From positions 356,001 to 420,000 of the forward strand of contig JAJTWR010000067.1 in the NCBI GenBank assembly GCA_021613335.1: a stretch of 64,000 nucleotides of DNA, read 5' to 3'. The notes under the pieces are model-generated. The model was given only the letters and a program-made list of their open reading frames with translations. It was not told the origin of the DNA and made no database searches. Positions 12,901 to 25,985 of the stretch are shown here, piece by piece. The stretch's first letter is position 1. Each line of letters begins with the position of its first letter. The translations under genes and the position numbers were made by a program. The DNA is from Whitmania pigra. Lineage: Eukaryota > Annelida > Clitellata > Hirudinida > Haemopidae.

Positions 12901-13847
12901 ATATATATTACATTGTCCGTCAGATATTGATGAATGCTCATATGAGCCTTGCGATAACAAAACTTCTGCTTGCGAGAATTTGTTTGGTTCATTCCTTTGC
13001 TTATGCCGTTATGGATATTTCCAAATAACAAGAGACGTATGCATAAGTACGACATTTTTCAACTTTAATTTTGCATTGAATTAACATATTTGCATATGTA
13101 ATAACATAATTGCTCAATGCATTTAGAAATTTATATTTAAATTGTATTTAAATAATATGTAATTGGGTGATTTGAACTGGAAGCTGGAGAAACTAGCATA
13201 ATTTAATAATTTAATATAACCCGATATTCCGAAGAAACTAACATTTATCAGGAATCAAACCATTTAACGGACAGTGATCTTCAGTCAGCCAAATAATCAA
13301 TAAATCAATAATCCATTGCTCTTGCATTACTATGGAAAATTAATTTTGGAAAAGTGTAAAGTGTTTATTTTCTAGCGAACACCACTGTTGATTACTACCC
13401 AAGGAATTTTGACATGGAAATCCTTGCAGTCTTTTCAACTTTATCCTTTGTGCTGTCTGCTATTCTGTTGAGGTAAATTGAAATTGATCAATGCTTCTCT
13501 TTAAGCACAATATGTATGTATAACCTAAGCACACGAGTGCGAGATAAATAGAAATTTCAAAAATGAAATGACTAAAGAAGCATTATGACTTCGATCAGCT
13601 GTAACGTTAGCGACAATTAGAAGACTAATTAAAAATTGTGAACTTTCCTGAATATTAATTCAGTTTAAATATGTTTAATTACTCAATCCGCAAACTGTTG
13701 AACTTTTTAACGCAGAAAGCAAATACTCGGTTGACGATATACAATTCACAAAACCATCTTTCAACAAATAAAACGTTTTTCTTCTTACGCAGTTACGGTC
13801 GGAAAATCGATCAGTCAGATGGTATTTCCGATATCAGTGTGAATTGA
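9967..13847 (+). CDS. Discoidin-WSC-WSC-EGF transmembrane receptor, copy 2
   Basis: Exons: 9967-10000, 10063-10269, 10597-10800, 10953-11095, 11447-11573, 11819-11952, 12081-12213, 12297-12428, 12641-12784, 12924-13046, 13376-13472, 13793-13847; 510 residues in one frame. This is the shortest member. Domains: signal peptide (1-11 plus a few), discoidin-like domain (12-148; DLGRYYYINSVIVYGG, GMRVNC, PFYLAEIEVYSLG), WSC1 (149-238), WSC2 (239-327), EGF-like exon (328-371), a single EGF (372-419), a single calcium-binding EGF (420-460), transmembrane segment (about 470-491), tail SYGRKIDQSDGISDISVN. WSC1 has lost some typical residues (it begins with HIGCF) but keeps its cysteines. An AATAAA at 13933-13938 could be the poly(A) signal. 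All introns are GT-AG. The compact layout, about 3.9 kb with no mobile elements, probably resembles the ancestral unit; that is inference. Confidence 0.82.
11240..11300 (-). repeat. Partial SINE, 3' half
   Basis: In reverse complement it reads GCCAGGGAGCG followed by a segment like GGAGTGCCACATAAAT, matching the end of the SINE at 36815-36910. It lies in the WSC1 intron of copy 2. Confidence 0.4.
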
Positions 13848-14838
13848 CATGTCACCAACTTTACCCATCGAGGTCACACGGAGTAGAAATGAGTGAATAT
13901 TAATTTAATATGAATGAGTGTGGGTGAATATGAATAAATGTTTTACAGGGTGTCACTAAACAGGTTCTACTAAAGTAATCAGTAAAAAGTGACCATGTTA
14001 CTGCAATTATATTTTGTTCTGTAAAGAGGAGAAATACATCTGACTATTTTTTTCACAAGGGCTCCATTGATTCCTTTGGTTCATTGGTTCCATTGATTTT
14101 AAATTATTTTAAACTTGAGATTTATTACAATTAACCAAAAGACAAAAAATAAATAAAACAAAAACTAATAAATCAAACGATTTTTTAAGAAGTATGTGTC
14201 AGATTTTAGCCTGCAATTGAAGTCTTCAAATTGCATTAAAAAATTATAAGCTGTGTTTTTTTAAACCGCTTGCTTAAACACGTAATGTTGACGACCAACA
14301 AACACGATCCGATGAAGGAACACCTAAAATGACATCTCAATTGTAATTGGAGGACTCAAATAAAATATCAGAAGGTCCACAATATTGTCTTTATTGTTTT
14401 GTGCTTAATTCTCAATTAATAAACGTTCAAACTTTCGTGGTACTCCGTTTATCATTTAAAATATACCAACTTTGCTTAATCAGCGTAAGGTAATATTTTA
14501 TTTAATAGCATGTCTTTTGAAGTGTTAATGAATTGAAATAATAGTGTGGATACTAAAATTCTATTAATAATATAAAAAGTTGAATAATTTGGGTTTAAAA
14601 CTTCTGGATATTTTATTGAGACATACCTCGTCAATTGTCTGAATTAGAGTCTTTTCGTAGTCTGTTGCGAACAAGTTATAAATTATAATAAAATGTAATA
14701 AAGTCGTTTGATGTGGTCGGTTCCTATTAGAATATGAAATAAATAACATAAAATGAATGATATTATGAAATTTGAACAAACTGAGTACGAATGTGTTCCT
14801 ATGACAACATGCTTTGTAAACATCAATCTAAGTAAGGA
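13848..14838. other. Spacer between receptor copies 2 and 3
   Basis: About 1 kb of AT-rich DNA with no exon I can support. It should contain the 3' UTR of copy 2 and the promoter of copy 3. No transposon end was recognised. Confidence 0.4.
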
Positions 14839-17800
14839 ATGCTTCTCTTGATCCTGATTTCCTCGTTAAGAGGTTAAGTATAATTTGATAAAAATCTGTG
14901 CAAAGGCTACGTTTTTTGCAGTTTTTAAAAATATTTGATAATTAAACTAACTCACAGAGGCCGCATCAATTAATGTTGCTGTCAAAAGTAAATTTACATT
15001 GTGTCCTTCCAAATCTGGACTAAATTCAAAGAAACTTGTTGATGGAAATCTGCATAAATTAGCCCATTCTATTGCGCAATTGTGCGGAGATGATGCAATT
15101 GTGTGTGATCTTGAAGAGTTTTATTACGTACACTACATTGTTGTTTACGGGGGGGAAATTATGACGAGTGGTGAGTTTATCGAAGTTCATTTATAAAGCC
15201 CATTCATAAGCAGGAGCCTTGGACCTCTAAAGTCTAAAGTACATGGGACATGGGAAGGACTTTTAGGGTCCCCGCAACTTTTGAGTTTCCACTCGGGTTT
15301 TAAAATATTGAAGTATTACAATCATGACCTGTTTTACTTTTCCATTTCCAAGTTGACATCCCTGGCCGCTGTGCCTAGGGATCCGAATTTTGTGATATTC
15401 TCATAAAGTTTAGATTTATCACATAAGTGTATTTATCATTAGTTTGTGTGTCGAAGTTGTAATTTATCATCTGAAGTTAAATTATTTTGATTTTCTCGCG
15501 TGATGTTTACAGATAAAATACATTTCGGCACCACATTGCACGTTACCAAAGGTGCCAAAAGTTTAAGATCGACGTGTGGCAGGTATTTGAAACGAAATAA
15601 GTTCATTTTCCGAGGCATGATAGTGAATTGTGAAAAGCCTTACTCTAAGACTAGTTCCATCTGGATTGCATCGGCACATGTCAAGTTATATCTCACCGAA
15701 ATTGAAATTCATACTTTCGGTAACTAAAGTATTTTCAGTGATTAATTATTTCCGATGACTCATGCCTTTCAGTCAAAAAAAAGCTTCAGGGAAAGCAGAT
15801 GAGAAAGAAATGGTATACCGGGGGTGTTTCAGCACTTTCTTTGCATTTGTTAAACATTCGATGTACAGTCCTAAAGAATGCAGTGATGAATGCACGGAAT
15901 TATTTTACATTCTTGCTGCCGTTAAAGTCAGTTTGATTTATTTAAGTTGTATTTGCTTATGTTATTCATTAATAAAACACGTGCAATGGAGACTGTCTTG
16001 AAGAGCAATATTTTAAGCAAGTTAATCATAAATGTGCATCAGCTTTTAAATAAATGTCATTTTACTGACTATTTAGCATAATTACCAAAACATATACATA
16101 TCATTAAAATAGAATAAAACATAGAAATGATAAAATTTAACATTTTAGGGAAGTGTTTGTTATTGTGGAAAAACTGTTGATGCAAACACAGAACTTTCGG
16201 AGGAGCATTGCGATTGTGTTATTTCAGACTACAAATGTGGTGGAGTGGATGCATATTCTGTCTACCTCAGTTAGACATAGATCGAATTATTTAATAAAAA
16301 CTAAACATTATGATGTGAGATGTCATGAAAGTTGGATCATAAACATTAAATGGTAGCTTAATGATTAATACAGCTCAGGTTCAATTGCCTTACCTGAAGG
16401 ATTGTGTCAGTGGAAATCTCGAAAGTCAATATCAGAGTAAAGACATGACAGTTACCAAATGCCTCCAGTTGTGTGATAAACATCTGTTGGCTTTATTAAA
16501 GGTGAATTCTTTATAAAATCTATTATTCACTTATTCAGATTTCAGTTTCAGGAATCATTTCTAATTACATTTAATTTAATACGTTTAATGTGAATCAAGC
16601 AAGTGTTACTCTAACTTAACTCTAAATCGTCTTACAAGAATGGAAGTCGTTGTACATGTGCCAATGAAACTTCAGAATTTTCAATAACAAATCTCGATAT
16701 GTGCGACACTCCATGTTCTGGAGATCGATACAGCTACTGCGGTGGACCCAATCAGTGGTCTGTTTATGGAAGTAAGAATGACATACCCATCAGTTGAATA
16801 TTTGAGTTTCAGTGGTACATCTTCCTATGACCTAGCCTGTTTAAACAAACTTCAAGACTCAATGCCATGCTCGAAGTTGTTTTTCTGTTCACAATTTTGG
16901 GATGAATTTGGAATTTGCCATGGTGGCTGTCGTGAAGGATACATCGGTGAACATTGCCTTGAAAGAGGCAGGTCACTTGGAAAATAAAATTAGTCGAATA
17001 TATTAATTAGTGACAATAGTGCTAGGCTTTTCAATTAACAAGCCATGCGTTCATTCTCAATTATTATTTATTAAAGTAATATTAGTTAGCGTTATCAATA
17101 TCAACTATTATTATGTCATTATGATATTATTTCATGTAAACATGTAATCATAATTTTAACGCAGTTCTTTTCTATTTTCTCGAGTTTAAGTTTTAAAACG
17201 ATTATAAAATCATTTAAGTGTAAAATCATTATAATTTCAGAATTAAAGTTGAAAGTAGGCGCTCCAAACCCATGCATGAGTTCCGAACCGTGTAAAAATA
17301 AAGCAAATTCTTACTGCGCTTACAACCACCTGTCCTCGTCGCACAGTTGCGTTTGCAAAGAAGGTTATTCGGATATGGTGACATTGAAGATATGCCAAGG
17401 TTTGCAGCTAATATAATAATTAATGAAAATTGAATTAAATTATATTGCATTTATTTTAAGTCGATATTTTAAAAACTAAAATCATTTTTTTTATAAAACA
17501 GATATTGATGAATGTGAGTACGATCTCTGCGATACCGAAACAACGGTTTGTAAAAACCAAATAGGATCGTATACATGCACCTGCATGTCGGGTTTCTACC
17601 AATTAACTGCTCACGTCTGTGAAGGTGTTTTAGATTTAACAATTAATTCAATCACAATCACTTAAACTTAACTTAAAAAAAGTATTTTATTTGATGTTTC
17701 GATAGTTTGTGATGTTAAAACAACGAATAAGAAAATTGATATTTCATAGTTTTTATTTGATTTTTTCAACAACGTTTTATGTCTTAAAAATCGAAATCCA

Positions 17801-19034
17801 GTAGAATGTTGATAATTTTTCAACTGTTTGATTAAAAAGAACACAGAAATTTTAGGGCTGCCGCAGGTTAACTTTTAAGTATAAAATTTATAAATTCAGA
17901 TAATAGAACTTCAACTCGGCATACAACGCATTACAAAACGCACCCTGGAAGCCAACCGATCTCAACACATTCACATCCGCTTACAAACTTCTCTCATCCG
18001 TCGTTGCCTGCTCATCCACTTTCGTCCTCTCAGTCGCTATGCAGTTACGATGAGCGTCATCGTAAATGTTTTTGCGAAGATGGTTACTGGAAGAATGATA
18101 ACGACACCTGCGAAGGTGATGGAAACACATTCATTTTATGTTGCATTATAATAATTAATTTTATTTATTTGGTCTCACCAAGATATTGATGAATGCTTGT
18201 ATGATGTTTGTAATAACAAAACATCCACATGTGAAAACAGAATGGGTTCCTTCGTGTGCAAATGTAACAGAGATTACATCCAAATTGCAGCAGACGTATG
18301 CATAAGTAAGAATTTCATCCTGCTTTTTATTTTAATTCTGAAATTACGTGTTGTCTTGAGGAATAAAATTTACAACTTACGAACTTTCAAAGTAATATTA
18401 TGTAAGTGATTTTATAAGAGACTTTATATGGTTCTGAATAAGCTGATTTCACCTGTTTTGATGATATTGCATCTACCTAATCTCGATTATGAAATTATGG
18501 TAACAAATATTGTATGTAATTAATTTTAAAAATAATTTTGTGTTTTTAATTGTTTTAATTTAAAAAAAAAATCTTTGTTTATCACCAGCAAATGCAACTG
18601 CGGAGCATGCTGTTATATCACATAAATTGATTGTCATCATCATGATTGTCTGCTTTTTATTGTTAAATTTTTTAATCACGATATGGTTTGTATTCTTAGT
18701 CTTTCAAATATTCTATGTTGATTCAAATTCAAAGTTTTCTAAATTTCATTTGGTGATTGGCACAAATAAATCTTTAAAACCTAAAAGTTAGAAAACACTC
18801 ATTGAATAATTTTAAATAAAATAATAAATTCTTTCATAAAATATATTTTTTTAAAATCATTTGCAAATGTATTGAATTCATGAGCCATTTAGATTAATTT
18901 GCGCGTTTTATAAAAATATTAAAAATAATTATCCATCGGGGTCATTTTCATCTCTATTAATTGTTTACAGTTATGGATGGAATGTTGGAAAATCTGACAA
19001 ATCAGACAAAACATTACAAACTCTTGAAGAATAA
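14839..19034 (+). CDS. Discoidin-WSC-WSC-EGF transmembrane receptor, copy 3
   Basis: Exons: 14839-14872, 14958-15170, 15513-15719, 15784-15926, 16149-16269, 16374-16501, 16639-16771, 16836-16967, 17241-17399, 17502-17624, 17900-18115, 18183-18305, 18589-18685, 18971-19034; 630 residues in one frame. Domains: discoidin-like (12-151), WSC1 (152-239), WSC2 (240-326), EGF-like exon (327-370), EGF (371-423), calcium-binding EGF (424-464), a 72-residue exon (465-536), calcium-binding EGF (537-577), transmembrane (about 587-608), tail CYGWNVGKSDKSDK. The 465-536 exon has replaced the first half of an EGF with a His/Pro/Ser/Thr-rich linker and keeps only the last cysteines. The EGF-like exon is the most divergent of the set (FFCSQFWDEFGICHGGC). 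The intron after 16967 needs a GC donor (AGAG/GCAGGT); using the nearby GT shifts the frame into a stop. Confidence 0.8.
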
Positions 19035-19857
19035 TTAACTATTTTGAAACGAGCTGTTCAAAGCTTCGTATCTTTTCTGCAGGACTTGTAACTTTATCAG
19101 TAACTGCTGCAAATTGATTTTGTTGTGTTGTTGATGATAAAAATAAAAACGAATCGTAGCAACAAATCTATTTTTTAACAACCTCTTGGTTTAATAAAGG
19201 CTGTTAAAAAGAAATAAATAATGAATAACGTCTTTAAATATAGGTCAATAATAATATAAATTAATAAAAAAAATGTGTTAAGTGCAAACTCTTTTAAAAT
19301 TGACTTGTTAACATCGATTAAGAATTCCACTGCAACAGTGTTTTTACGGAAAGGCACAGTGGTTCATTTTATGGATTAAATGATCATTTCCATCTAATAA
19401 AATAATATTATAATAAACTAAATAAAATATATAATATTGTAATAAACACGTCCAAATTAAAAACAAGTCAAGTTAAACAAGCCTATTGACACATGAGCAA
19501 GAAGAAAGCTACAGAACCATTTAATAACTTTATACTCGAGGAAGGTGTTAAGAAAAAATACCTTGCAATTGCAACTAATGCAGAGACTTTATTGAATGAT
19601 ATACAAATATGTAAAAATTAAATAAAAAAATAACGGGGTTGTCATTTTCCTCGAGTGTCCGTTGTTTTATAGCACAAGTTTTCTTACAATGTTTTTTTAA
19701 CCTGATATTAAAAAAAAAAAAGAATAAATAACAAATACCAGAGCTGGTGTTTTAAATTGAAAGACTCAATTCCATTTCATTTCTTTGGTGTGCATTGTTG
19801 CTAGGGTGTTGTTTTGACGCATGTTAGATTTTTAAACAATACAATTGAGTAAAGGCG
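19035..19857. other. Spacer between receptor copies 3 and 4
   Basis: AT-rich DNA of about 0.8 kb holding the presumed 3' UTR of copy 3 and the upstream region of copy 4. No exon or mobile-element end was recognised. Confidence 0.4.
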
Positions 19858-21299
19858 ATGCGTTTCATAATCTTGATTGCATTATTGAAAGGTGTGTAGC
19901 ATCAAAACATAGAGCCTTTTGAACTACTTAATATTCCTTCGGATAATATTTAATGATTAATGTAACATCAATTTTTGGCAGAAATAACATGCGTCAATGT
20001 TATCCTGATGCTAAAGTTAACTCCTTGTTACACTGAATATTATTCGCCAGAAATAGTCGATGGCAACCTATTTAGGCTGGCAATAACAATTTCGAAACTG
20101 TGTCCTGACGGGGATTTGTCGTACGAATTAGACGAATTTTACTACGTACATACTGTGGTGCTGTTTGGTGGGAATTTGCTAACAAATGGTGTGGTTTTTT
20201 AGTGGAGTAAAATTTCTCTGATTATGGACCGTAATCTTACTCTAATATCATTAATAATTTCATTAAGGCTTGCTTTGTATCATCACCATCATTGTTATTA
20301 TAACATTTACTGCCATCACTCGTTCGCTCATGCATTTTCTAACAAATGCAGGTCAAATAAGGTACGGAACCTACTTCGCCGTTGGATGCATTAGCGACCA
20401 TGAATTTCACTGTGGAACTTATTTAGAGAAAAGGAACGTTGTCTTTCAAGGAATGAGAGTGAATTGCGAATCGGCAAAAGTGGCCGTTAATAGAATTAGC
20501 CTCAAATTGTCTTCATTACCTTTTTATCTGGCTGAATTAGAGGTGCTCACTTTGAGTATGTGCTTGTTACAATGTTTTTTAAAATATCTATAATAAAAAT
20601 TATTTGAAAATATTATTATTATATTAAGATATTAATATTAACGAATTATTTTCACGTGCTAGCCAAAATGTCAGATCACAATGCGCTATATGAAAAAGAA
20701 GCAAAATTATCTTTAAAAAAGATAAAAGTCCCATGAAAGACTTAACATTCCATAAACTCTGCAATCAATCTAAATTTAGAAGTTTTTTTAAGGTAATTTA
20801 AGGTATTTGGATACTCTATTTGGGCAAGCTACTTGCATAATTTTAATTTTAATATTTAACGAATTTTTGTTATTTAAACATTAAAATTCGAAATAAGGTA
20901 AGTTCGTACAAAAATTATTTTTTTATTTATTTTTTTATACGTTCGGAACATTATAAGAATCGCATATTCAAAAATTCAGAGCACTCTTATAGCTTTTATT
21001 TAGTGAATTTTCTAATGTTGTTTAAGACTGCAATTTCACTAGTCATCAAATATCCCGGGCGCAATGTGCAGGGGCGCCAAAATTAGGCTTACAAATGAGG
21101 CTTTTTGTTACACACAGCATTATATTATAATAACCAAACAAAGGTAATAAATCGGTCACAAGATGACTGCAGCAGCTACTTATCATACGTCTGCCACCCA
21201 CTTTGGACGAGTTTAAAAAAACTCTGCCCGTAACAGTAAAGCGGGAGTCTGAAACACTGGAGTGCACAATCAAAAGCAGTTAAAGCTATCCATGAAGGA

Positions 21300-21830
21300 C
21301 TGGATAAGCTATAGTTGCCAGACAAATTATCGGAGGACTAAATAAGGACGCCTAAACCAGAAATGATGCAGCACAGTTACTGGAGTATTAAATTTTAACT
21401 TCATGGTTTTCTGGAATGCCATTCTTGGAAAAATTGATCGTTTACAGATGCGGTTACAAGATCCTAGAATGAATTTCAAGGAAGCAGCAACTGATGTTAA
21501 ATTTTTTGAGCAAGAACTTGTCAAGCTTTATGATGATTTGAGCCAAGTTGCTATAGAAAATGCCAAAACAAAATGCACAGCCTGGGGATTGAGGAGGACA
21601 TAAGAAGGCGACGTTGGAAGATTCCTGGATAACTGGCAAGAGATGCAGGACTTTCAGCAGATGAAGAACTTGTGCGGGTTATCTAGAGCATATTTGATTG
21701 ACTTCAACGGAAAATGTCAACATGTTTTTACGACTAAATGACATGAACTCAAAATCTGGATTGCTGCTGGACTTAAATTGTTCTATCTGATAATGCATAT
21801 CAGATGCAATTTATCAAAATTGAACAGATT
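21300..21830 (+). mobile_element. hAT-type (ZMYM1-like) transposase remnant
   Basis: A 66-codon frame (21403-21603) and shifted frames after it read like the middle of ZMYM1/hAT-like transposases: a WNAILGKIDR segment, then LQDPRMNFKEAA, then RDAGLSADEE-like codons reached after a frameshift. Frames before and after are broken. It is in the large intron of pseudogene copy 4. The surrounding 21040-22860 also looks repetitive (GGGGCGCCAA motifs near 21070 and 22848), but I could not define element ends. Confidence 0.5.
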
Positions 21831-24127
21831 TTGAAACTTACTAAGACCCGGACATCAATGTGCGCGAACTTCTAACAGAAATTGACGATTGTAAAATAAA
21901 AACAAAGCTTGCTCAGTAATCGGAATGATGTTCTACCAGAAACTCCATTGGATTTTCTTGGTTTTATTGCGTTTTGTGGAAATGACTTATTTCCAAATCT
22001 TCTAATTTTACTGCAAATTTTAGTAACAGCAGCTTCAATTGCAAGCGGTCGTTCAAGAAATTGAAGCTTATTTTGTCGTATTTGCTTGATTCGATGGGAC
22101 AGAATCATTTGGGCCTATGGTGCACAACCTCAGGCACGCGACCAGCCGTCATGTGGACCGCGAAGGCTGACAAGAAAATTAATAAAATAGGTTTTTCAGT
22201 TTTTCGTAAGGTTCATGAATAAACACGGAGGAAGCACAAAGGTTTACATCTCTAAATTCAAAATTATTTTTTCACTGGACTAATAAACAGTCGAGTTACT
22301 GACCAGTTCCATGGCGTGGCAGCTAAGCCCCACCAATAATCTTGCGTTGTGATTTTGCAGCTTTCCGTATACCTCGACCCAGTAGACCTCCACAGCCTCC
22401 ACCATTTTTGATATTTGATTATTTTCCATCGTTATGCAAACTACAAACAGCCTGATATCTCAAAGCTTGTTGCAGACAGTCAGCCGTCACATTGTGTACT
22501 CTCGTCAACTTAAAATTGTCAAGATTAACTATGAACATCAGCCAATCTAGTTCACAACTTTGTTCTTAATCTCCAGTACATGTGTCTTATTGCTTGCGTT
22601 GTCTTGATGTTGATGAGGTATAAAATTTAGAATATATTTTACGCAGTCTCTTTTTTGTCGGCCCTCGGAGGTTCTCCGATTTCTGTTTGTAACCCTCTGC
22701 TAAAAAAAGATTGTGTACCACTGGTCTAGGTGATCTTGCTCTTCTTAATAAGTGAATTTGCTTCTTTAAATACAATGTTTCAAAGTTTAAATTTGTTACT
22801 TATTTGATGTAATAGAAAAATGTTATTAAACGGGGTGGATGGGGGAGTGGGGCGCCAATTTTGTAGTTTCTCCCCAAAATCAAAGTTGGTGATGCCAGCT
22901 GCGTTGAGTTTTTTTGTTGGGGGGGATGACCCCTATAGAAACTCCTTTTTGTGGGATTGTGAGATACGTTGCATTTAACATAGTTTATGAAACATCCTTG
23001 CTCAAGTTAGCTTAATGAAAAATATTGAGAAAAATAATTTTGAAGTGAGATTTTAAAAATAAAATTATTTAGTGCATTTTAGCTTCAAGGACACCTGGCG
23101 AGGTAACAATGATTTATCGTGGATGTTTCGCCAACTTTACCAGTGACGACATAAATTTGTTCACCATCTTTCAATGTGGGAAATACTGCTCCAAGCGATC
23201 TTTTACTTACATTGCTATAAAGGTATCTAAATACAATTTAAATTACAATAATGCCGAGTATTAACGAACAAATTATTAAACATTTCATAATTTTATTGTT
23301 AATTTATACATTATTATTGCAATTACAACCTGCTTTTTATTTTATTTTTTTCTACGATTATCAACCTTAATGATATTGTAATTTTCGCAGTAGTTAAGTG
23401 AAATTGAATTAACTAAATCAAATTTAACAGTAACAATAGAACAGGTTATGCGAACTGAAATTGTTTGAAGCTGAGCGGGAACGGTCGAATGTTGCGGCTT
23501 GCTACTAATTTCGTTTATTCTACTGTTTTTCTTAGAAAAATCTCGATAAAATCAATATCATTTGACTCGTCGTAAAAAATCTTGCCACAACGACTTTTGA
23601 GTACTTGTCAAATAGAACACAACAGGTCCACCTTCTGAACACAACTTCACCGGTTCAACACGTCACCTGTGGCGTGCCCCAGGGCTCCGTTATGGGTCCA
23701 CTTCTATTCATAATTTATATTAATGACTATTATTGTGTCGTTTTCGTTTTCGATTTCGATTTCGTTTAATTTGCGGATGATACTAATTTGTTAAGTTATG
23801 GCAGTGATCTGCAAACGCTGACTTCAAATATTAATATTAATCTAAGCATCCCATTTGATTGGTCCTGTGTTAATAAACTTTCTCTAAATTAAAAAAAACA
23901 AACAAATTACTTCCTGTTTCATTCTAAAGTCAAGCACATTCACTATGATGTATCGTTATGTTTAAATGATGTTGTTATTAATCGTGTACCAAAATGCAGT
24001 TTTTTGGGTGTATAAGGTGATGAAAATGTGACTTGGTCAGATCATATAAATTATATCTTATCCAACATTTCAGAAAATAACGGAGTTTTATTTAAGATTT
24101 GGTTTTATGTTGACAAAACTGTTTCAC

Positions 24128-24234
24128 GGCACCCCGTCATAAGAGCCCGGCGATAAAATAGCCCCGTCAAATTAGCCCAGGACAAAAGCCCCGTCAAAAC
24201 AGCCCTATTTTGTTACTATTTTGACGGGTCACCC
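24128..24234. mobile_element. 107-bp TIR MITE (GGCACCCCGTCAT family)
   Basis: The left end is GGCACCCCGTCATAAG; the right end in reverse complement is GGGTGACCCGTCAAAA. Flanking 8-bp duplications are TGTTTCAC (24120-24127) and TATTTCAC (24235-24242), one mismatch. The body is made of units like GCCCCGTCAAATTA and GCCCAGGACAAAA. Confidence 0.8.
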
Positions 24235-24265
24235 TATTTCACTTATATTATACTATACACTCATC

Positions 24266-25985
24266 CAGTGTTGTAAAAATTGCCTCATTTCGGTAATTAG
24301 TTACAAGTAAAAGTAATAGCTCAAAAAGCTACTCAAGTATGAGTAAGAGTATTGTCTCAAAAAGTTACTCAAGTAAAAGTAAAAAGTTACAGCATCCAAA
24401 AGTTACTTTTAAGTAAAAATTACAAGTAACTTTGATGCCGCCATTATTATGATCATACATCAGGCACCCCGTCATAACAGCCCGGCGACAAAATAGCCCC
24501 GTCAAAACAGCTCCGTCAAAATAGCGGTAGAATTGGTTCTTTGTGGATTTGTTACATGTCCACATGACGTGATGATAAGGTGAGGATAATTTATATTAAA
24601 TACCAACTTGAAAAGTCCATGTAAAGTGGGGAAGTATTCGGAATCCTAATAATATTTTAGACGATAAATCTTCAAACCACTAATTTCGAATTAAATTTGG
24701 AACCAGTTATCGGTTAATGCATTCAATTTATAAAATTTTTTTAAATACATTAATGAGGCTGTATTGACGGGGCTGTTTTGTCGGTGCTATTTTGTTGCCG
24801 GGCTGTTATGACGGATCACCCATACATCATTCCGTATTATTTAAAAGGAATTGTTTCTATTAACGCTAAAACAATTATTGGTATTAAGTGCTAGTATTAA
24901 CAGCACTTAAGTAATAACATTTGAACTAATGCATTCTTTTGGTGTTTTTATTATTTATTACAATCACAAACATTTGTTAATTTTTAACATAACTAAGACC
25001 TCGAATAGTTTGTCACTCACTATGGTCCGTCGGCTGTTCATACCAGCATAGCTGAATAAACGTTCAAAAGCTGCATTAGCTGGCAGAGGAGCGTTCAACC
25101 GGATAAATAATTTCTTCAGGGTATCGCTTCCAGTAATAATGTTCATGTCATCTGATCGGTCTTGAAGATACTGCATCAGAATATCAGTTGACCTTGTGCA
25201 ATTGAAGAAAATTGTCTTCAACACTGTCAGCATCAGATGAATGAGATGCTTTCAGCTCGTCTACCATTGCTGCATTAGAAGATGCTATTTTGGCTACCAG
25301 TTTCTCGTGAAGCTTGACAACCGTTGGCAATAGATATCCCATATTCCTTAACTTCTGTTGGATGCACGCGTTCCACGAGCTTCTTCAAGTTAGATGAAGA
25401 ACCTTCATATGCTGAACATGTAGTTTTTGTTTCTGTTGGCAGAGTAGGCATGCATACTTATATGATTTTTCTTTGATTGAAATCTGAACATTTTGTTCAA
25501 ATACGGCCACGGACTATCTTCACCCTTGTTCCTCTTATCTTCGCTAACGACACTAAAAATGGCTTCAAATGAATCCATACTACGATATATTAAATTTTAT
25601 ATTATTATATGTATACAATATTATATAGTAAAAACGCTTCGGTATGACTAATCAACAATTTCCGATTTAACAAAAACGACCGGCGATAACAACAATAACA
25701 AATGAGTGATGATAGGAAAGAGAAAGGTTTTCGAACGAACCAAAGAATAACAATCTAAAATTTTAATAAAATTTTAAAATAAAATAAACTAATTTAAAAT
25801 TTATTTATGTTACCTTGTAACGTCTTGTGCCAAAAAGGTAACGAATTAAAAGTATGGCCGAAAATAGTAATTTGTTACAAGTAAAAGTAAAACAATTTTT
25901 TTTTAACTGTTATAAGTAAAAATTACCAAAAAATGTAATTAATTACAGTAACGAATTACATGTAATTCGATACTGCACAACACTG
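24266..25985 (-). mobile_element. hAT transposon remnant with perfect target duplication
   Basis: It begins CAGTGTTGTA and ends TGCACAACACTG, flanked by a perfect 8-bp duplication CACTCATC (24258-24265 and 25986-25993). Subterminal regions are full of GTTACAAGTAAAAGTAA-type repeats. On the minus strand at 25233-24964 a frame encodes the C-terminal hAT dimerisation region (PANAAFERLFSYAG, then LVMLKINKCL). The rest of the transposase is decayed. It carries a nested MITE at 24463-24821. Confidence 0.9.
24463..24821. mobile_element. 359-bp TIR MITE nested in the hAT element
   Basis: The left end is GGCACCCCGTCATAACAGCC; the right end in reverse complement is GGGTGATCCGTCATAACAGC. The perfect 8-bp duplication ATACATCA lies at 24455-24462 and 24822-24829. 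Same family as 24128-24234 and 29951-31022. The internal part is unique AT-rich DNA. Confidence 0.88.

Noticed and set aside
21040..22860. Possible complete ZMYM-like hAT element bounded by GGGGCGCC motifs
   Set aside because: The motifs are in the same orientation, not inverted, and I found no target duplication; only the transposase fragment is reported.
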